From: Verrucomicrobiota bacterium
GTDB taxonomy: Bacteria > Verrucomicrobiota > Verrucomicrobiia > Limisphaerales > UBA9464
NCBI GenBank assembly: GCA_026397755.1
Contig: JAPLUF010000283.1
Span: forward strand, 1 to 45,168
Direction of reading: 5' to 3'
Length of the DNA stretch: 45,168 bases
Position numbers and translations under genes: made by a program. Shown here piece by piece: positions 15,922 to 25,649 of the stretch. The notes beneath the pieces are model-generated. The model was not told the origin of the DNA and ran no database searches. It saw only the letters and a list, made by a program, of their open reading frames with translations. The stretch's first letter is position 1. Each line of letters opens with the position of its first letter.

Positions 15922-18900
15922 GGCGTACTTTGGCCACCGGTGCGTATGCCCTATTACTGGCAGCACCCCGGCTACTGTTTCTCGGGTTAGCGGACGTGCT
16001 CATCATCCCCTTGGTTTTTGCGGAAAAAGCGTCGGTTTCATCGAGTGCGGAAGCCGGCGAGCCGGGCCCAGGTTTTCTGAGATGGCGTCTACCAGTGCGA
16101 ACTCCTTCGGGTGGTGGAGTGGGTGCAGGTTTTCGCGCCGTAGATTCGAGTCGTTCGGGCATTCAGTTCACCAACCGCCTCGAGGAAGCTTCGGCGGCCC
16201 GGAACCGCATCCTCGAAAATGGCTCGGGCTTGGCGTTGGGCGATGTCAATGGCGACGGACTGCCGGACCTCTACTTGTGCAGTTTGGAGGGCACGAATGC
16301 GTTGTACCTCAACCGCGGTGGATGGCGCTTTGAGGAAGCGGCAAAAATAGCCGGAGTGGATTGCTCAGGTCAGCGATCCTCTGGGTGCCTTTTGGTGGAT
16401 GTGGATGGAGACCGCGATTTGGACTTGCTGGTGAATGCCTTGGGCGGCGGCACGCGGTTGTTTCTCAACGACGCGTTGGGCCGATTCACGGAGTCGACCA
16501 ATAGCGGTTTTGCCCGGCGTCTGGGGGCGACTTCCATGGCCGCGGCCGACATCACCGGGGACGGTCTCCCGGAAGTTTATGTGACCAATTACCGCACCAC
16601 GACTTATCGGGATGGATTCGATGGGGCCAAGCCGTCCCTGCGGGTCGTGGACGGAAAACCGGTGGCGGTTCCGTCTTCGCGGTTTGGAGCCACGCGGGTC
16701 CGTGGAGGTGGCGTCATGGTCAATGAGCGTGGGGAAGTGGATGTCCTTTATCGCAACAAGGGAGGAGGCGTCTTCGGCCCGATTTCTTGGACGGCGGGAG
16801 CGTTTCTGGATGCCCGCGGCCAAGCTCTGACGGAGGCTCCGCATGATTGGGGTCTCAGTGTGGCCTTCCGTGATCTCGATGGGGATTTGCAACCGGAGAT
16901 CTATGTTTGCAATGACTTCCTGCTCTCGCGGGATGCCTTCTGGCGCAACACCGGCAGCAAGGGTTTTCAGGCCGTCATGCCCGAGGCCATCCGGCAAATT
17001 TCCATGTCCTCCATGGGGGTGGATTTCGCCGACATCAACCGGGATGGCATCGACGACTTCGTGGTGGTGGACATGCTCTCGGCCGATCCGGCGGCCCGCC
17101 AGCGTCAGCGTGCCAATCACCTCACCGCTTTCGACTGGCCGACGCATGATCCCGCGTTTCGACCGGAGATGTCGCGCAACACCCTCTTCTTGGGCCGTGG
17201 CGATGGCACCTACGCGGAGATTGCGCAAATGGCGGGAATCAGCGCCACGGATTGGTCTTGGTGCCCGATCTTCGTGGACGTGGATTTAGATGGGTTCGAG
17301 GACCTCATCGTGGGTACAGGCAATGACCATGACGTCCTAGATGCCGACCTCCTCCGGGCGGTGCGCGGAGCCGACGGCCGGGACGCCTCGGGCGATGCCG
17401 TGGAAAACCTGCGTCGTTTCCCCCGTCTGGAAACACCCATGGCCGTGTTCCGCAATCGCGGTGATTTGACCTTCCAGAACATGGCGGGGGCCTGGGGATT
17501 GTCCCTACCGGCTATTCGGCACGGCATGGCTTTGGCCGATCTCGATCAGGATGGCGATTTCGATTTGGTGGTGAACCGGCTGCAAGGGCCGGCCGAGATC
17601 CATGAAAACATCAGCACTGCGCCTCGGATTGCAGTGCGGTTGCGTGGCCTTGCACCGAACACCGGGGGCATCGGCGCGCGAATCCGTTTGTTGGGCGGGC
17701 GAGTGCCACTGCAAAGCCAGGAGATGATGAGTGGCGGTCGCTATCTTTCGTGTGACCAAGGCCTGCGGGTTTTTGCAGCGGCCCCCACCGGATCCATGAC
17801 CCTCGAAGTGCACTGGCGCTCAGGAAGATTATCCCGCATCAAAGAGGTTTCAGCCAATTACCTCTATGAAGTCGATGAAGCGGCGGCGAGTGCGTCGGTC
17901 CCGACTCCCCAGCCGGAATCCATCCAAAGCCTCTTCACCGATGCCAGCGCCGTGTTGGCTCATGTCCATGAGGATCCTCCCTTCGACGATTTCCAGCTCC
18001 AGCCGCTCTTGTCGCGCAAGTTGAGCGAGTTGGGTCCGGCATTGGCCTGGTTCGATCTCAATGGCGACGGAGCTGAAGACTTGTTGGTGGGAAGTGGAGC
18101 CGGGGGAATGCCGGCCCTCTTCTACGGGGACGGTCGGGGTGGATTCACCCGGCAGGCGGATTCCGTTTTGGCATCGCCGTCGACTTTGGACACGACCGGC
18201 ATTCTCGGGCTCCACCTGGGTGGTGGTCGGCGGGAGGTGGTGGTCGGAATTGCTTCTCAGGAGGATCCGGGATCGCAGCGGCCCCGTGCCCGCGTGCGGG
18301 TCATCGGCGCCCCAGATTCGGAACCGCTCCTGCCAGAAGCGGTGGCATCATCAGGGCCCGTTGTCGCCGGTGCGGTGGGAGGAGTTGGGAGCCTCGTTCT
18401 CTTTGTCGGTGGACGGTCCATTCCGGGGCGTTATCCCGAGGCGGCGGACTCGGCGCTTTGGGTCCGTGAAGGTGACCGATGGAAAGCCCATCCGGCTGCC
18501 AACGAGGTGTTCCGTTCGGCGGGCTTGGTCAGCGGGGCCGTGTTCACGGATCTCGATGGGGATGGGAACTCGGAGTTGGTGCTGGCCTGCGATTGGGGCA
18601 GTCCAAAAGTGTACGCCTGGGTTCAAGGAGTTCCGGTGGATCGGACCCGCGAGTGGGGACTCGAGGATTTGACCGGTTGGTGGAATTCGGTTCAATCCGC
18701 TGACTGCGATGGGGATGGGCGCATGGATCTGGTGCTCGGCAATCTCGGGCGCAATTCCCGATGGCAAGACCACTTGGCCCGGCCCGCTCGGGTGTATTAT
18801 GGAGAGGCCGACGGCGACGGCCGGCTGGAACTGCTCGAGGCCTTTTGGCATGCAGGAAGTCAGAAATGGCTGCCATGGCGAGATGCCGAGACCGTGGGCC

Positions 18901-19682
18901 GATCGTTTCCGGGGCTCTCGGAGCGTTTGCCTACGTTTCGTGCCTATGGTCAGGCTTCCATCGATGACATTCTCGGCTCCCGGGCCGCAGATTTTCGCCG
19001 TCGCGAAGCAGCCACTGGCGACTCGATGGTGCTGTTGAACCGAGGAGGTCGCTTTGAGCGTCGGCCTCTGCCCATCGAAGCCCAGATGGCCCCGGTGTTC
19101 GGGGTCGCGGTGGCCGATTTCGATGGCGATGGTCGCGAAGATCTGGCCCTGGCCCAGAATTTCTTTGGCGTGGAGCCAGAGACCTCCCGGTTCGATGCGG
19201 GTCGAGGGTTGATCCTGACGGGCCATGGGGATGGGTCCTTCCGCCCCCTCGATGGGACTCGCTCGGGCGTGATCGTTTGGGGAGAACAACGAGCCGTCGC
19301 CGCCGCGGACTATGACGGCGATGGGCGGACCGATTTGGCTCTCAGTCAAAATCGGGGTACGACGCGCCTGTTTCGGAACACCGGAGGTCGGCCCGGATTG
19401 AAGGTGCGGTTGGAAGGTGGAGCGGACAATCCATCAGCCATCGGTGCCCAAGTGCGATGGGGTCGGGAAGGTTGTTTCGGCCCGGCCCGGGAAATCCATG
19501 CGGGTGGCGGCTATGGGTCGCAGGATTCGTCCGCACTGGTGCTGGCATCGACCGAAGCCCCAGCGATTCTGAAGGTCCTTTGGCCGGGAGGGGTTTCAAC
19601 CGAGAGTGCCGTGCCTCAGAATGCTCGTGAGATTCGGGTGCGGCGCGAGGGCACCTCGGCAGTGCTCACTGTAGTGCGCTGA
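15918..19682 (+). CDS. Giant FG-GAP/ASPIC-UnbV repeat protein (two tandem halves)
   Basis: This is a 1254-aa exported protein. The ATG at 15918 overlaps the previous stop by 4 nt; the open frame extends further upstream but only inside that gene. A hydrophobic N-terminus (about residues 9-35) is a signal peptide or anchor. The first half has at least seven FG-GAP loops (DVNGDGLPDLY, DVDGDRDLDLL, DINRDGIDDFV, DVDLDGFEDLI, DLDQDGDFDLV and others) and an ASPIC/UnbV domain (about 573-650, NTGGIGARIRLLGG). The second half repeats the plan: DLNGDGAEDLL, DLDGDGNSELV, DFDGDGREDLA, DYDGDGRTDLA, then another ASPIC-like end (SAIGAQVRWG). Similar long VCBS/ASPIC proteins are common near polysaccharide-use genes in Bacteroidetes. 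The role here is unknown, probably a binding protein at the cell surface working with the heme protein before it. Confidence 0.82.
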   Translation: MRRTLATGAYALLLAAPRLLFLGLADVLIIPLVFAEKASVSSSAEAGEPGPGFLRWRLPVRTPSGGGVGAGFRAVDSSRSGIQFTNRLEEASAARNRILENGSGLALGDVNGDGLPDLYLCSLEGTNALYLNRGGWRFEEAAKIAGVDCSGQRSSGCLLVDVDGDRDLDLLVNALGGGTRLFLNDALGRFTESTNSGFARRLGATSMAAADITGDGLPEVYVTNYRTTTYRDGFDGAKPSLRVVDGKPVAVPSSRFGATRVRGGGVMVNERGEVDVLYRNKGGGVFGPISWTAGAFLDARGQALTEAPHDWGLSVAFRDLDGDLQPEIYVCNDFLLSRDAFWRNTGSKGFQAVMPEAIRQISMSSMGVDFADINRDGIDDFVVVDMLSADPAARQRQRANHLTAFDWPTHDPAFRPEMSRNTLFLGRGDGTYAEIAQMAGISATDWSWCPIFVDVDLDGFEDLIVGTGNDHDVLDADLLRAVRGADGRDASGDAVENLRRFPRLETPMAVFRNRGDLTFQNMAGAWGLSLPAIRHGMALADLDQDGDFDLVVNRLQGPAEIHENISTAPRIAVRLRGLAPNTGGIGARIRLLGGRVPLQSQEMMSGGRYLSCDQGLRVFAAAPTGSMTLEVHWRSGRLSRIKEVSANYLYEVDEAAASASVPTPQPESIQSLFTDASAVLAHVHEDPPFDDFQLQPLLSRKLSELGPALAWFDLNGDGAEDLLVGSGAGGMPALFYGDGRGGFTRQADSVLASPSTLDTTGILGLHLGGGRREVVVGIASQEDPGSQRPRARVRVIGAPDSEPLLPEAVASSGPVVAGAVGGVGSLVLFVGGRSIPGRYPEAADSALWVREGDRWKAHPAANEVFRSAGLVSGAVFTDLDGDGNSELVLACDWGSPKVYAWVQGVPVDRTREWGLEDLTGWWNSVQSADCDGDGRMDLVLGNLGRNSRWQDHLARPARVYYGEADGDGRLELLEAFWHAGSQKWLPWRDAETVGRSFPGLSERLPTFRAYGQASIDDILGSRAADFRRREAATGDSMVLLNRGGRFERRPLPIEAQMAPVFGVAVADFDGDGREDLALAQNFFGVEPETSRFDAGRGLILTGHGDGSFRPLDGTRSGVIVWGEQRAVAAADYDGDGRTDLALSQNRGTTRLFRNTGGRPGLKVRLEGGADNPSAIGAQVRWGREGCFGPAREIHAGGGYGSQDSSALVLASTEAPAILKVLWPGGVSTESAVPQNAREIRVRREGTSAVLTVVR

Positions 19683-19821
19683 CAAGAAGACTCATGCTGT
19701 TAAAGGAGTCTCGAACCCAGCCGGGCGGGAACTCTTCAGCGCAGTCGGAGTCGCAGGCGGAAAGATCTCTGAGCGTCGGAGCTGCCTGTGAAGGTCCAGC
19801 GCAGGGGGGCTGCCTGTTGTT

Positions 19822-19837
19822 ACCTTTTGGCAAAGGT
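19822..19837 (+). promoter_or_regulatory. Inverted repeat upstream of promoter (candidate operator), copy 2
   Basis: ACCTTT-TGGC-AAAGGT is identical to 10688-10703 and has the same distance to the -35 candidate. Confidence 0.45.
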
Positions 19838-19855
19838 CTCAAGCAGTATTGGGGG

Positions 19856-19883
19856 TTGACGCGGTTGGAATTCCAGATTCAAT
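19856..19883 (+). promoter_or_regulatory. Candidate sigma-70-type promoter with internal palindrome, copy 2
   Basis: TTGACG (19856-19861) and TTCAAT (19878-19883) have a 16-bp spacer holding TGGAATTCCA (19866-19875), as in copy 1. It would drive the gene at 20044 with a leader of about 150 nt. Confidence 0.5.
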
Positions 19884-20043
19884 CGGTTTCGAATTCCCCT
19901 TTGCTGGATAGACCCTTTTGCCGACGTAACGAGCTTCGTTCTTGGAGCACAGTGGCGCGCGCAAAATTAGCAACAATGGCACTTTATTGTTACTTTTAGG
20001 CCGATTCAGTCGGGGGTACCGCAACATAATCACCTCCGACCCA

Positions 20044-23000
20044 ATGAGAAACACACTGAATCGGGCCTTTTTATTTGGCCTAGTCTCGTTCCTGCCAACA
20101 GCAGGCACGAATTTGTTGGCGCAAGCCATCGACCTAAAATCCGGCCTGAAGGCGTACTGGAATTTCGACGCCAAGAATTTCAAGGATTCCGCTGGAATAT
20201 TTGATGGCACGGAGAGCGGCAGCGCACCGATCGCCTTCACGGCGAGCAAGGCGGGACTCGGTCAAGCCCTTCAGCTCGACGGTGTCGACCAGATGGTTGA
20301 GATCACGGGTGGTGAACCTGATGACCTCGCCTTTCAGGGTGGGTCCATGACCGTCGCCGGTTGGTTCAAAGTGGGAGCATTCGACAAATCTTGGCAGGCG
20401 TTGGTTGCCAAGGGTGAGGGCAGCAGCTGGCGTATTCATCGCCGCGGCGGTGAGCCCGGCTTTGCTCATGCCGGTGGTACCGGTGAAGGCCCGGCCATGG
20501 CTGAGCCAGTCAATGACGAGAATTGGCATCATTTCGCAGCCATCTCCGATTTGAACGCCGCCAACTTCGGTACCGCGTTGTACATCGATGGTGTCCAAGC
20601 GACCTCCTTTGCCGGCGCGCCGAATCTTGCGGCCAATGGCAAGCGAATGATGATCGGTGATAATCCGGACGCCCGTGGCCGTTACTGGAATGGTTTGGTT
20701 GATGATATTGCCCTTTGGGACCGGCCGCTGACCGAAAAAGAAATCGGCGCGCTCTACAACAAGGGTGCGGGAGCTTCTTTGAGCAGCCTTTTGGGATCCG
20801 GTCCGGCGGACACGGACAAAGACGGCATGCCCGATGATTGGGAAACCGCGAATGGACTGAACCCCAATGACGCCAGCGATGCAGCCAAGGATCTGAACGT
20901 CAACGGGATCTCCAACCTCGACGAGTTCAAGGGCGGTTTTGACCCCCGTGATACGGTCAAGCCGACGATCGTCTCTGTATCCACAACGGGAACGTTTGAT
21001 AAGGTTACCATTACCCTTTCAAAGGCTCTGGATCCCGCAACCGCGACCAATGTGGCCAACTACGCCATTACTCCGGCGTTGGCGATCTCCAGCATCAGCC
21101 TCAAGGGCTCTGTGGTCACCCTCTCTGTGGCCAAGCAGACCCCCGGTGCTACTGGTTACACGGTGACGCTCAATGGCGTGAAGTCGGTGAACCAGCTCGC
21201 CATCGCGGCCAACAGCAAGACGATCTTCTACTCGTACTTGCTGAGCAAAGACGGCGTCCTGAAGTTCTCGTACTGGGGCGCCATCAATGGCACGCCCGTG
21301 GACAACCTCTATCAGGATCCCCGTTACCCCGCCGCCCCAGACCTCGTTGCTGCAGTCAGCTCATTCAGCAGCCGCGATGCGTTCCCGGATGATTCCCACG
21401 AGAACTACGGTGCCACCATGGAGGGTTATTTGACCCCGACGGAAACCGGGAGCTACCGCTTCTTCATCCATAGCGATGACGCCTCGCAGTTCTTCCTTAG
21501 CTCGGACGACAAGGAAGCCAACTTGGCTCAGGTCGCAGAAGAAGCCGGTTGCTGCAATAACTTCACCGAGCCCGACAGTGCCCGGACTTCCGAACCGGTC
21601 GCCCTGACCGCTGGCAAGAAGTACTTTGTCCGCCTCGTTTACAAAGAGGGTGGCGGTGGTGACTACGGCCGTATTGCTTGGCGTAAGGAAGGTGACAAAA
21701 CCGCTGCCGGTGCACTGCCAGTGATTCCGGGCAAGTTCCTGTCTGCTGCGGTGGATCTACCGGTTCCTTCCGAGGGCAGCTTCAAGACTCAATCTCCCGC
21801 TCCGGGAGCCAAGAATGTTGCAGCCAACGCTTCAGTGACCATTGCTCATGCTGACGGAAAGACTCCGTGGACTGCCGCTAATGTGACCTTGAAGTTCGAT
21901 GGCAAATTGATCACTCCGACGCCGCTGATCAAGGATGGCGCTCTCGCCACCATCAGCTATCAGCCCCAAGGGTTGCTCCCGAGCAAGACCAAGCACGTCA
22001 TCACCCTTGGGTACAAGGATGCCGGCAACAAAGATCAGGTGTTAGAATGGACCTTTGAAGTCGGGCCCTACAGCGGATCAACGGCGGATAAAGTGGGTGG
22101 ATACCCCGGTCTGCTGTTGGGTTCTTCGGTGTTTACCGCCGACGGCGCAGGCGCCACTGGCAAGGCGGGTGACCGTGCTATTAACACGACCATGAAGGGT
22201 GGCCCCGTGGTCAGCTTCAACAGTGCATTCTTGGCCAAGGTCAACGCAGCCACAGCCAACGACGAGCTCACAGTTGCCTTCTGGCAGAAGAAGCTGGATA
22301 CCGCTGATAGTTCGGCGTTCACCATGAACTCCCCGGGAAGCGGCAACAACCGTGGTTTCCATGCGCATGCGCCGTGGAGCAATCAGCACATCTACTTTGA
22401 CACCGTGGGCTGCTGCGATGGCGCGACCCAGCGTATCGAAGCGGGAATCGACACCTTCTCCGGTTATTCCGGCGAGTCGTCCTGGTGGACCAATGCGTAC
22501 CATCTGTTCGTGTTCACCAAGAAGGGTGCATCCAAGAACATCTGGGTTGACGGTAAGCTGTTCTTGTCTGGTGAGAGCACCGCCAAGTTGCCGGTGGACA
22601 TCGACGCCTTCTACATGGGCTCCGGTGCCAACGGTGGTGAGCAGAGCCACGCCATCATCGATGACTTCTCTGTTTACGGTAAGGAGTTGGTCGAGGCCGA
22701 CATCGTCGCTTTGTCCAAGGGCACCTTGCCGACGGCTCTCCCAGCTGCCAAGGGCCTGATCGCTTACTGGGACTTCAATACCCCGAGCGGTGACACGACC
22801 TCCCTGACTCAGGGTCTGGTGGCTTACTGGAACTTCGACGGAACCTTGATGGATTCCGTGAAGGACTTCCACGGTACGGGTCGCGGCGCTACCCCGGTGG
22901 CTTTCGGAGAGGACCATGCGAACTTCGGCAAGGCCCTCCAGCTCAACGGTAAGGATCAATACGTTGAGATCACCGGTGGCAACGAGGATGAACTCGAGTT

Positions 23001-23664
23001 CCCGAATGGCAGCATGACCATCGCTGGATGGTTCAAGGTGGGTGCCTTCGACAAGAGCTGGCAGGCGCTGCTCTCCAAGGGTGAAGGCTCTAACTATCGC
23101 ATCGCCCGTCGCGGTGATGGCAATGCCGTTGGCTACGCCGGTGGTGTAGGTGAAGGTGCTGACGACGTGGGTTCTGTGAACGACGGCCAGTGGCACCATT
23201 TTGTCGCTGTCAGCGATGCGACCGGTGCCGCCTTCGGTACTGCGTTGTATATTGATGGTGTCCTCCACGGCATCAACGCGACGAAGCCCGTGCTCACCGC
23301 GACCACCAAGCGCCTGTTCATTGGAGAGAACCCGGATTCACTCGGCCGTCAGTGGAATGGTTCGATCGACGATTTGGCGATTTGGAAGCGTGTCCTGACT
23401 GGTGGCGAAGTCGCCACTCTCTGGAACTCAGGTGCGGGCCTGCCCTTGAGCACGCTCCCCAGCATCAAGCCGCCTTCTGAGCCGCTCAAGGTGGCCATCT
23501 CTGCGGCTGGTGGCAATGCAACCATCTCCTGGGCTCCTTCCGGGGGTACCCTCGAGTCCTCCCCGACGCTCGGCGCCGGTGCTGTGTGGACTGCAGTAGG
23601 AACAGCCAACCCCGCGACGATCACGGTTGGGAACGCCAACGTGTTCTACCGAGTTCGCAAGTAA
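20044..23664 (+). CDS. Large secreted multidomain lectin-like protein (three LamG, PA14)
   Basis: This 1206-aa exported protein starts at the ATG at 20044, where MRNTLNRAFLFGLVSFLPTA repeats the signal peptide of the gene at 10910; the open frame runs 102 nt further upstream, but that extension is not conserved. Domains in order: LamG-A (about 24-245), a thrombospondin-3-like Ca loop DTDKDGMPDDWE (about 255-300), an Ig-like domain, PA14 (about 395-565, YRFFIHSDDASQFFLS), a second Ig-like domain, LamG-B (about 683-899, APWSNQHIYFD and GCCDG), LamG-C (about 924-1138) and a C-terminal module ending FYRVRK. LamG-A and LamG-C are close duplicates (both contain AGWFKVGAFDKSWQAL). LamG-B is of the kind found in the 1090-aa protein. 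No catalytic residues are recognised; glycan or matrix binding is the likely role. Confidence 0.85.
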   Translation: MRNTLNRAFLFGLVSFLPTAGTNLLAQAIDLKSGLKAYWNFDAKNFKDSAGIFDGTESGSAPIAFTASKAGLGQALQLDGVDQMVEITGGEPDDLAFQGGSMTVAGWFKVGAFDKSWQALVAKGEGSSWRIHRRGGEPGFAHAGGTGEGPAMAEPVNDENWHHFAAISDLNAANFGTALYIDGVQATSFAGAPNLAANGKRMMIGDNPDARGRYWNGLVDDIALWDRPLTEKEIGALYNKGAGASLSSLLGSGPADTDKDGMPDDWETANGLNPNDASDAAKDLNVNGISNLDEFKGGFDPRDTVKPTIVSVSTTGTFDKVTITLSKALDPATATNVANYAITPALAISSISLKGSVVTLSVAKQTPGATGYTVTLNGVKSVNQLAIAANSKTIFYSYLLSKDGVLKFSYWGAINGTPVDNLYQDPRYPAAPDLVAAVSSFSSRDAFPDDSHENYGATMEGYLTPTETGSYRFFIHSDDASQFFLSSDDKEANLAQVAEEAGCCNNFTEPDSARTSEPVALTAGKKYFVRLVYKEGGGGDYGRIAWRKEGDKTAAGALPVIPGKFLSAAVDLPVPSEGSFKTQSPAPGAKNVAANASVTIAHADGKTPWTAANVTLKFDGKLITPTPLIKDGALATISYQPQGLLPSKTKHVITLGYKDAGNKDQVLEWTFEVGPYSGSTADKVGGYPGLLLGSSVFTADGAGATGKAGDRAINTTMKGGPVVSFNSAFLAKVNAATANDELTVAFWQKKLDTADSSAFTMNSPGSGNNRGFHAHAPWSNQHIYFDTVGCCDGATQRIEAGIDTFSGYSGESSWWTNAYHLFVFTKKGASKNIWVDGKLFLSGESTAKLPVDIDAFYMGSGANGGEQSHAIIDDFSVYGKELVEADIVALSKGTLPTALPAAKGLIAYWDFNTPSGDTTSLTQGLVAYWNFDGTLMDSVKDFHGTGRGATPVAFGEDHANFGKALQLNGKDQYVEITGGNEDELEFPNGSMTIAGWFKVGAFDKSWQALLSKGEGSNYRIARRGDGNAVGYAGGVGEGADDVGSVNDGQWHHFVAVSDATGAAFGTALYIDGVLHGINATKPVLTATTKRLFIGENPDSLGRQWNGSIDDLAIWKRVLTGGEVATLWNSGAGLPLSTLPSIKPPSEPLKVAISAAGGNATISWAPSGGTLESSPTLGAGAVWTAVGTANPATITVGNANVFYRVRK

Positions 23665-23685
23665 GACTCGCCTTACACTCTGCAC

Positions 23686-23723
23686 GGGCCGGACAGGAGA
23701 CATCCTCTTGTTCGGCCCTTTTT
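23686..23723 (+). terminator. Rho-independent terminator after the 1206-aa lectin-like gene
   Basis: GGGCCGGACA (23686-23695) pairs with TGTTCGGCCC (23709-23718; one G-U pair), followed by TTTTT. It is 21 nt after the stop, between convergent genes. The remainder of 23724-23936 shows no gene or clear structure. Confidence 0.85.
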
Positions 23724-23936
23724 GTGGGTCGAGTGGGTCTTGGGATGAGCGCTTTTGAGCAGCGTGGATCCAACGAGTGGGCTCGTTGTGCGCCCCTCCC
23801 TTCGTTGTCGGAGACCTCAGAGAGGGGTGAGACTCACGGGGCAACCGTTACTTGTCCGGAGCCAGCCAAAGTTGAGTAGCTGAAACCCGCTCGCGGACCC
23901 TTCAGCCAGGACCTGAGCGCATTGGGTTTTCTTGGA

Positions 23937-25649
23937 TCAGGGACGAGCGCTGGGCTCCGAGATCTCAAGGACTTGATCGGCCTGAACTCCTTGGATGGAT
24001 TGCAGTGTTCCGTCCGGCCAACGGACTTCGACCCGGTCCACTGAAGTGCGTTTTCCTAATCCAAAATTGGGGTGGAGACCAAAATGGCTCTGATAACCCC
24101 GTCCGCTATGCACCTCATCCATCCACTTGAGATCGCCTGCGAAGACGCGAATCGTCGCCCCAATCCCATCTCTGTTGTTCCGCTTGCCGCGAAGTCGGAC
24201 CCGAAGCCAATGGTTTTGAGGGGTGGAATCATTGCGTAGCAAGGTGGCTTCTCGCCGGGAATTGAGAACAACGACATCGATGTCGCCATCGTTGTCCAAG
24301 TTGTCAAAGGCGGCCCCGCGACTGCTCCGCTGAACCGCCAGGCCGTCTCCAGCAGACGCTGAGACGTCCGTGAATCGACCCTTTCCGTCATTAGCCAAGA
24401 GGAGGTTGCGCGCTTCATAGGGGCTGGTGTCATCCCATTGCCCGATGTTGTCCTGAAGATGACCGCAGGCGATGAACAAGTCCCTATGTCCGTCGTTATT
24501 GAAATCCACCAGGCCATTTCCCCATTCCACTTGATGATAGGTTCCAGTGCCCGCACCGGTTCTGGCCGTGACGTCTGTGAAGAGTCCTTTGCCGTCGTTT
24601 CGGTAGAGCAGCGCCCACTGCTTCTGGTAGGAGGTCATGTGAAAGTCCAGGAGGCCGTCATTGTCGAAATCGGCGCAGTCCACTCCCATGGTTCCTTGAC
24701 CCACACCATGAGAGTCATACGCCAACCCAGAGAGTAGGCTCACTTGTTTGAACTGACCTTTGCCGTTGTTCTCCCAGACAAAGTTCATCATCGCATCATT
24801 GCCGACGATAATGTCCGTATCCCCATCCTGGTCATAATCGGCGCAAACAACTCCCATGGCCGTTCCCGGGTGGGCAGCAATGCCCGATTCGATGCTCACA
24901 TCCGTGAACGTGCCGTTGCCATTGTTGCGGAACAAGGTGGATGCCACAGGGCCGAATACCATCGGGCCTTCATAGGCCGGGAATCCGTTGACCCTCCGTG
25001 ACTTGTGTTTTTCGAAGGAGAAATCGATGTAGTTGCCCACAAACAAATCCAAATCCCCGTCCGCATCCATATCCAGGAAACAGGTTCCGGCTCCGACATG
25101 CTTCCCGACGGCGACACCGGCTTCACGGGTGACATCGGTGAAGGTTCCATTGCCGTTGTTGCGGTACAGAATGTTGGGGCCGAAATTGTTCAGGTAGATG
25201 TCTAAGTCGCCATCCCCATCGTAATCTCCGACGCAGACCCCCAGATGGTAGGCGCTATCCATGAGGCCCGCAGCTTGGGTGACATCTTTAAATTTCCAGT
25301 TCCCCTCGTTTCGGTACAACGCATTGACGGGTGGCGGACCCTTTGAATTGGAACCCGGTAGCGGGGCTCCATTTAGAAACAAGATGTCGGTTTTACCGTC
25401 CCCATCGAAGTCGAAGGTCGCCAACCCAGACGCCACCGTCTCAACGATATACCGTTGACCGGAACTGCCATCGGTATGAAGAAATTGGATTCCGCTGTGG
25501 GCGGACATGTCTTTGAACCGGATACCCGAACCAGACGGTGACGGAGACTCCGCCCCCAACGCGACCCCGGTGAGCATGCTCATGAGGGGAAGCACGCAGG
25601 TTGGCGCAAAGAAACCGATGAGTCGGTCCGGCATGGGTGGAATCGTCAC
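23937..25649 (-). CDS. CRTAC1-type FG-GAP/ASPIC-UnbV protein, paralogue 2
   Basis: This 570-aa protein starts at a GTG (complement of 25647-25649) whose GTGA overlaps the stop of the preceding gene; the ATG at 25634 is an alternative. An N-terminal hydrophobic segment (about residues 8-28, IGFFAPTCVLPLMSMLTGVAL) is a signal peptide. The body is a chain of FG-GAP calcium loops (DFDGDGKTDIL, DYDGDGDLDIY, DMDADGDLDLF, DYDQDGDTDII, DFDNDGLLDF, DFNNDGHRDLF, DNDGDIDVVV) and ends with an ASPIC/UnbV domain (LRGKRNNRDGIGATIRVF ... HFGLG, VEVRWPDG). It closely resembles the next gene in order and architecture, so a tandem duplication is likely. Such proteins are usually exported and Ca-stabilised; the ligand is unknown. 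Confidence 0.85.
   Translation of the reverse strand: MTIPPMPDRLIGFFAPTCVLPLMSMLTGVALGAESPSPSGSGIRFKDMSAHSGIQFLHTDGSSGQRYIVETVASGLATFDFDGDGKTDILFLNGAPLPGSNSKGPPPVNALYRNEGNWKFKDVTQAAGLMDSAYHLGVCVGDYDGDGDLDIYLNNFGPNILYRNNGNGTFTDVTREAGVAVGKHVGAGTCFLDMDADGDLDLFVGNYIDFSFEKHKSRRVNGFPAYEGPMVFGPVASTLFRNNGNGTFTDVSIESGIAAHPGTAMGVVCADYDQDGDTDIIVGNDAMMNFVWENNGKGQFKQVSLLSGLAYDSHGVGQGTMGVDCADFDNDGLLDFHMTSYQKQWALLYRNDGKGLFTDVTARTGAGTGTYHQVEWGNGLVDFNNDGHRDLFIACGHLQDNIGQWDDTSPYEARNLLLANDGKGRFTDVSASAGDGLAVQRSSRGAAFDNLDNDGDIDVVVLNSRREATLLRNDSTPQNHWLRVRLRGKRNNRDGIGATIRVFAGDLKWMDEVHSGRGYQSHFGLHPNFGLGKRTSVDRVEVRWPDGTLQSIQGVQADQVLEISEPSARP

Larger units (their letters stand above)
19801..19890 (+). repeat. Upstream cassette, copy 2
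   Basis: This is the second copy of the cassette at 10668-10756; 19817-19885 is identical to 10683-10751. The 361-bp gap 19683-20043 holds, in order, about 115 bp without visible structure, this cassette, a diverged leader with a small hairpin (AACGA-GCT-TCGTT, 19928-19940), and the start region. No Shine-Dalgarno sequence precedes the ATG at 20044. Confidence 0.95.

Noticed and set aside
22078-23268. 396-codon open frame on the minus strand opposite the 1206-aa lectin-like gene
   Set aside because: Same cause: it mirrors the LamG coding sequence and has no recognisable domain.
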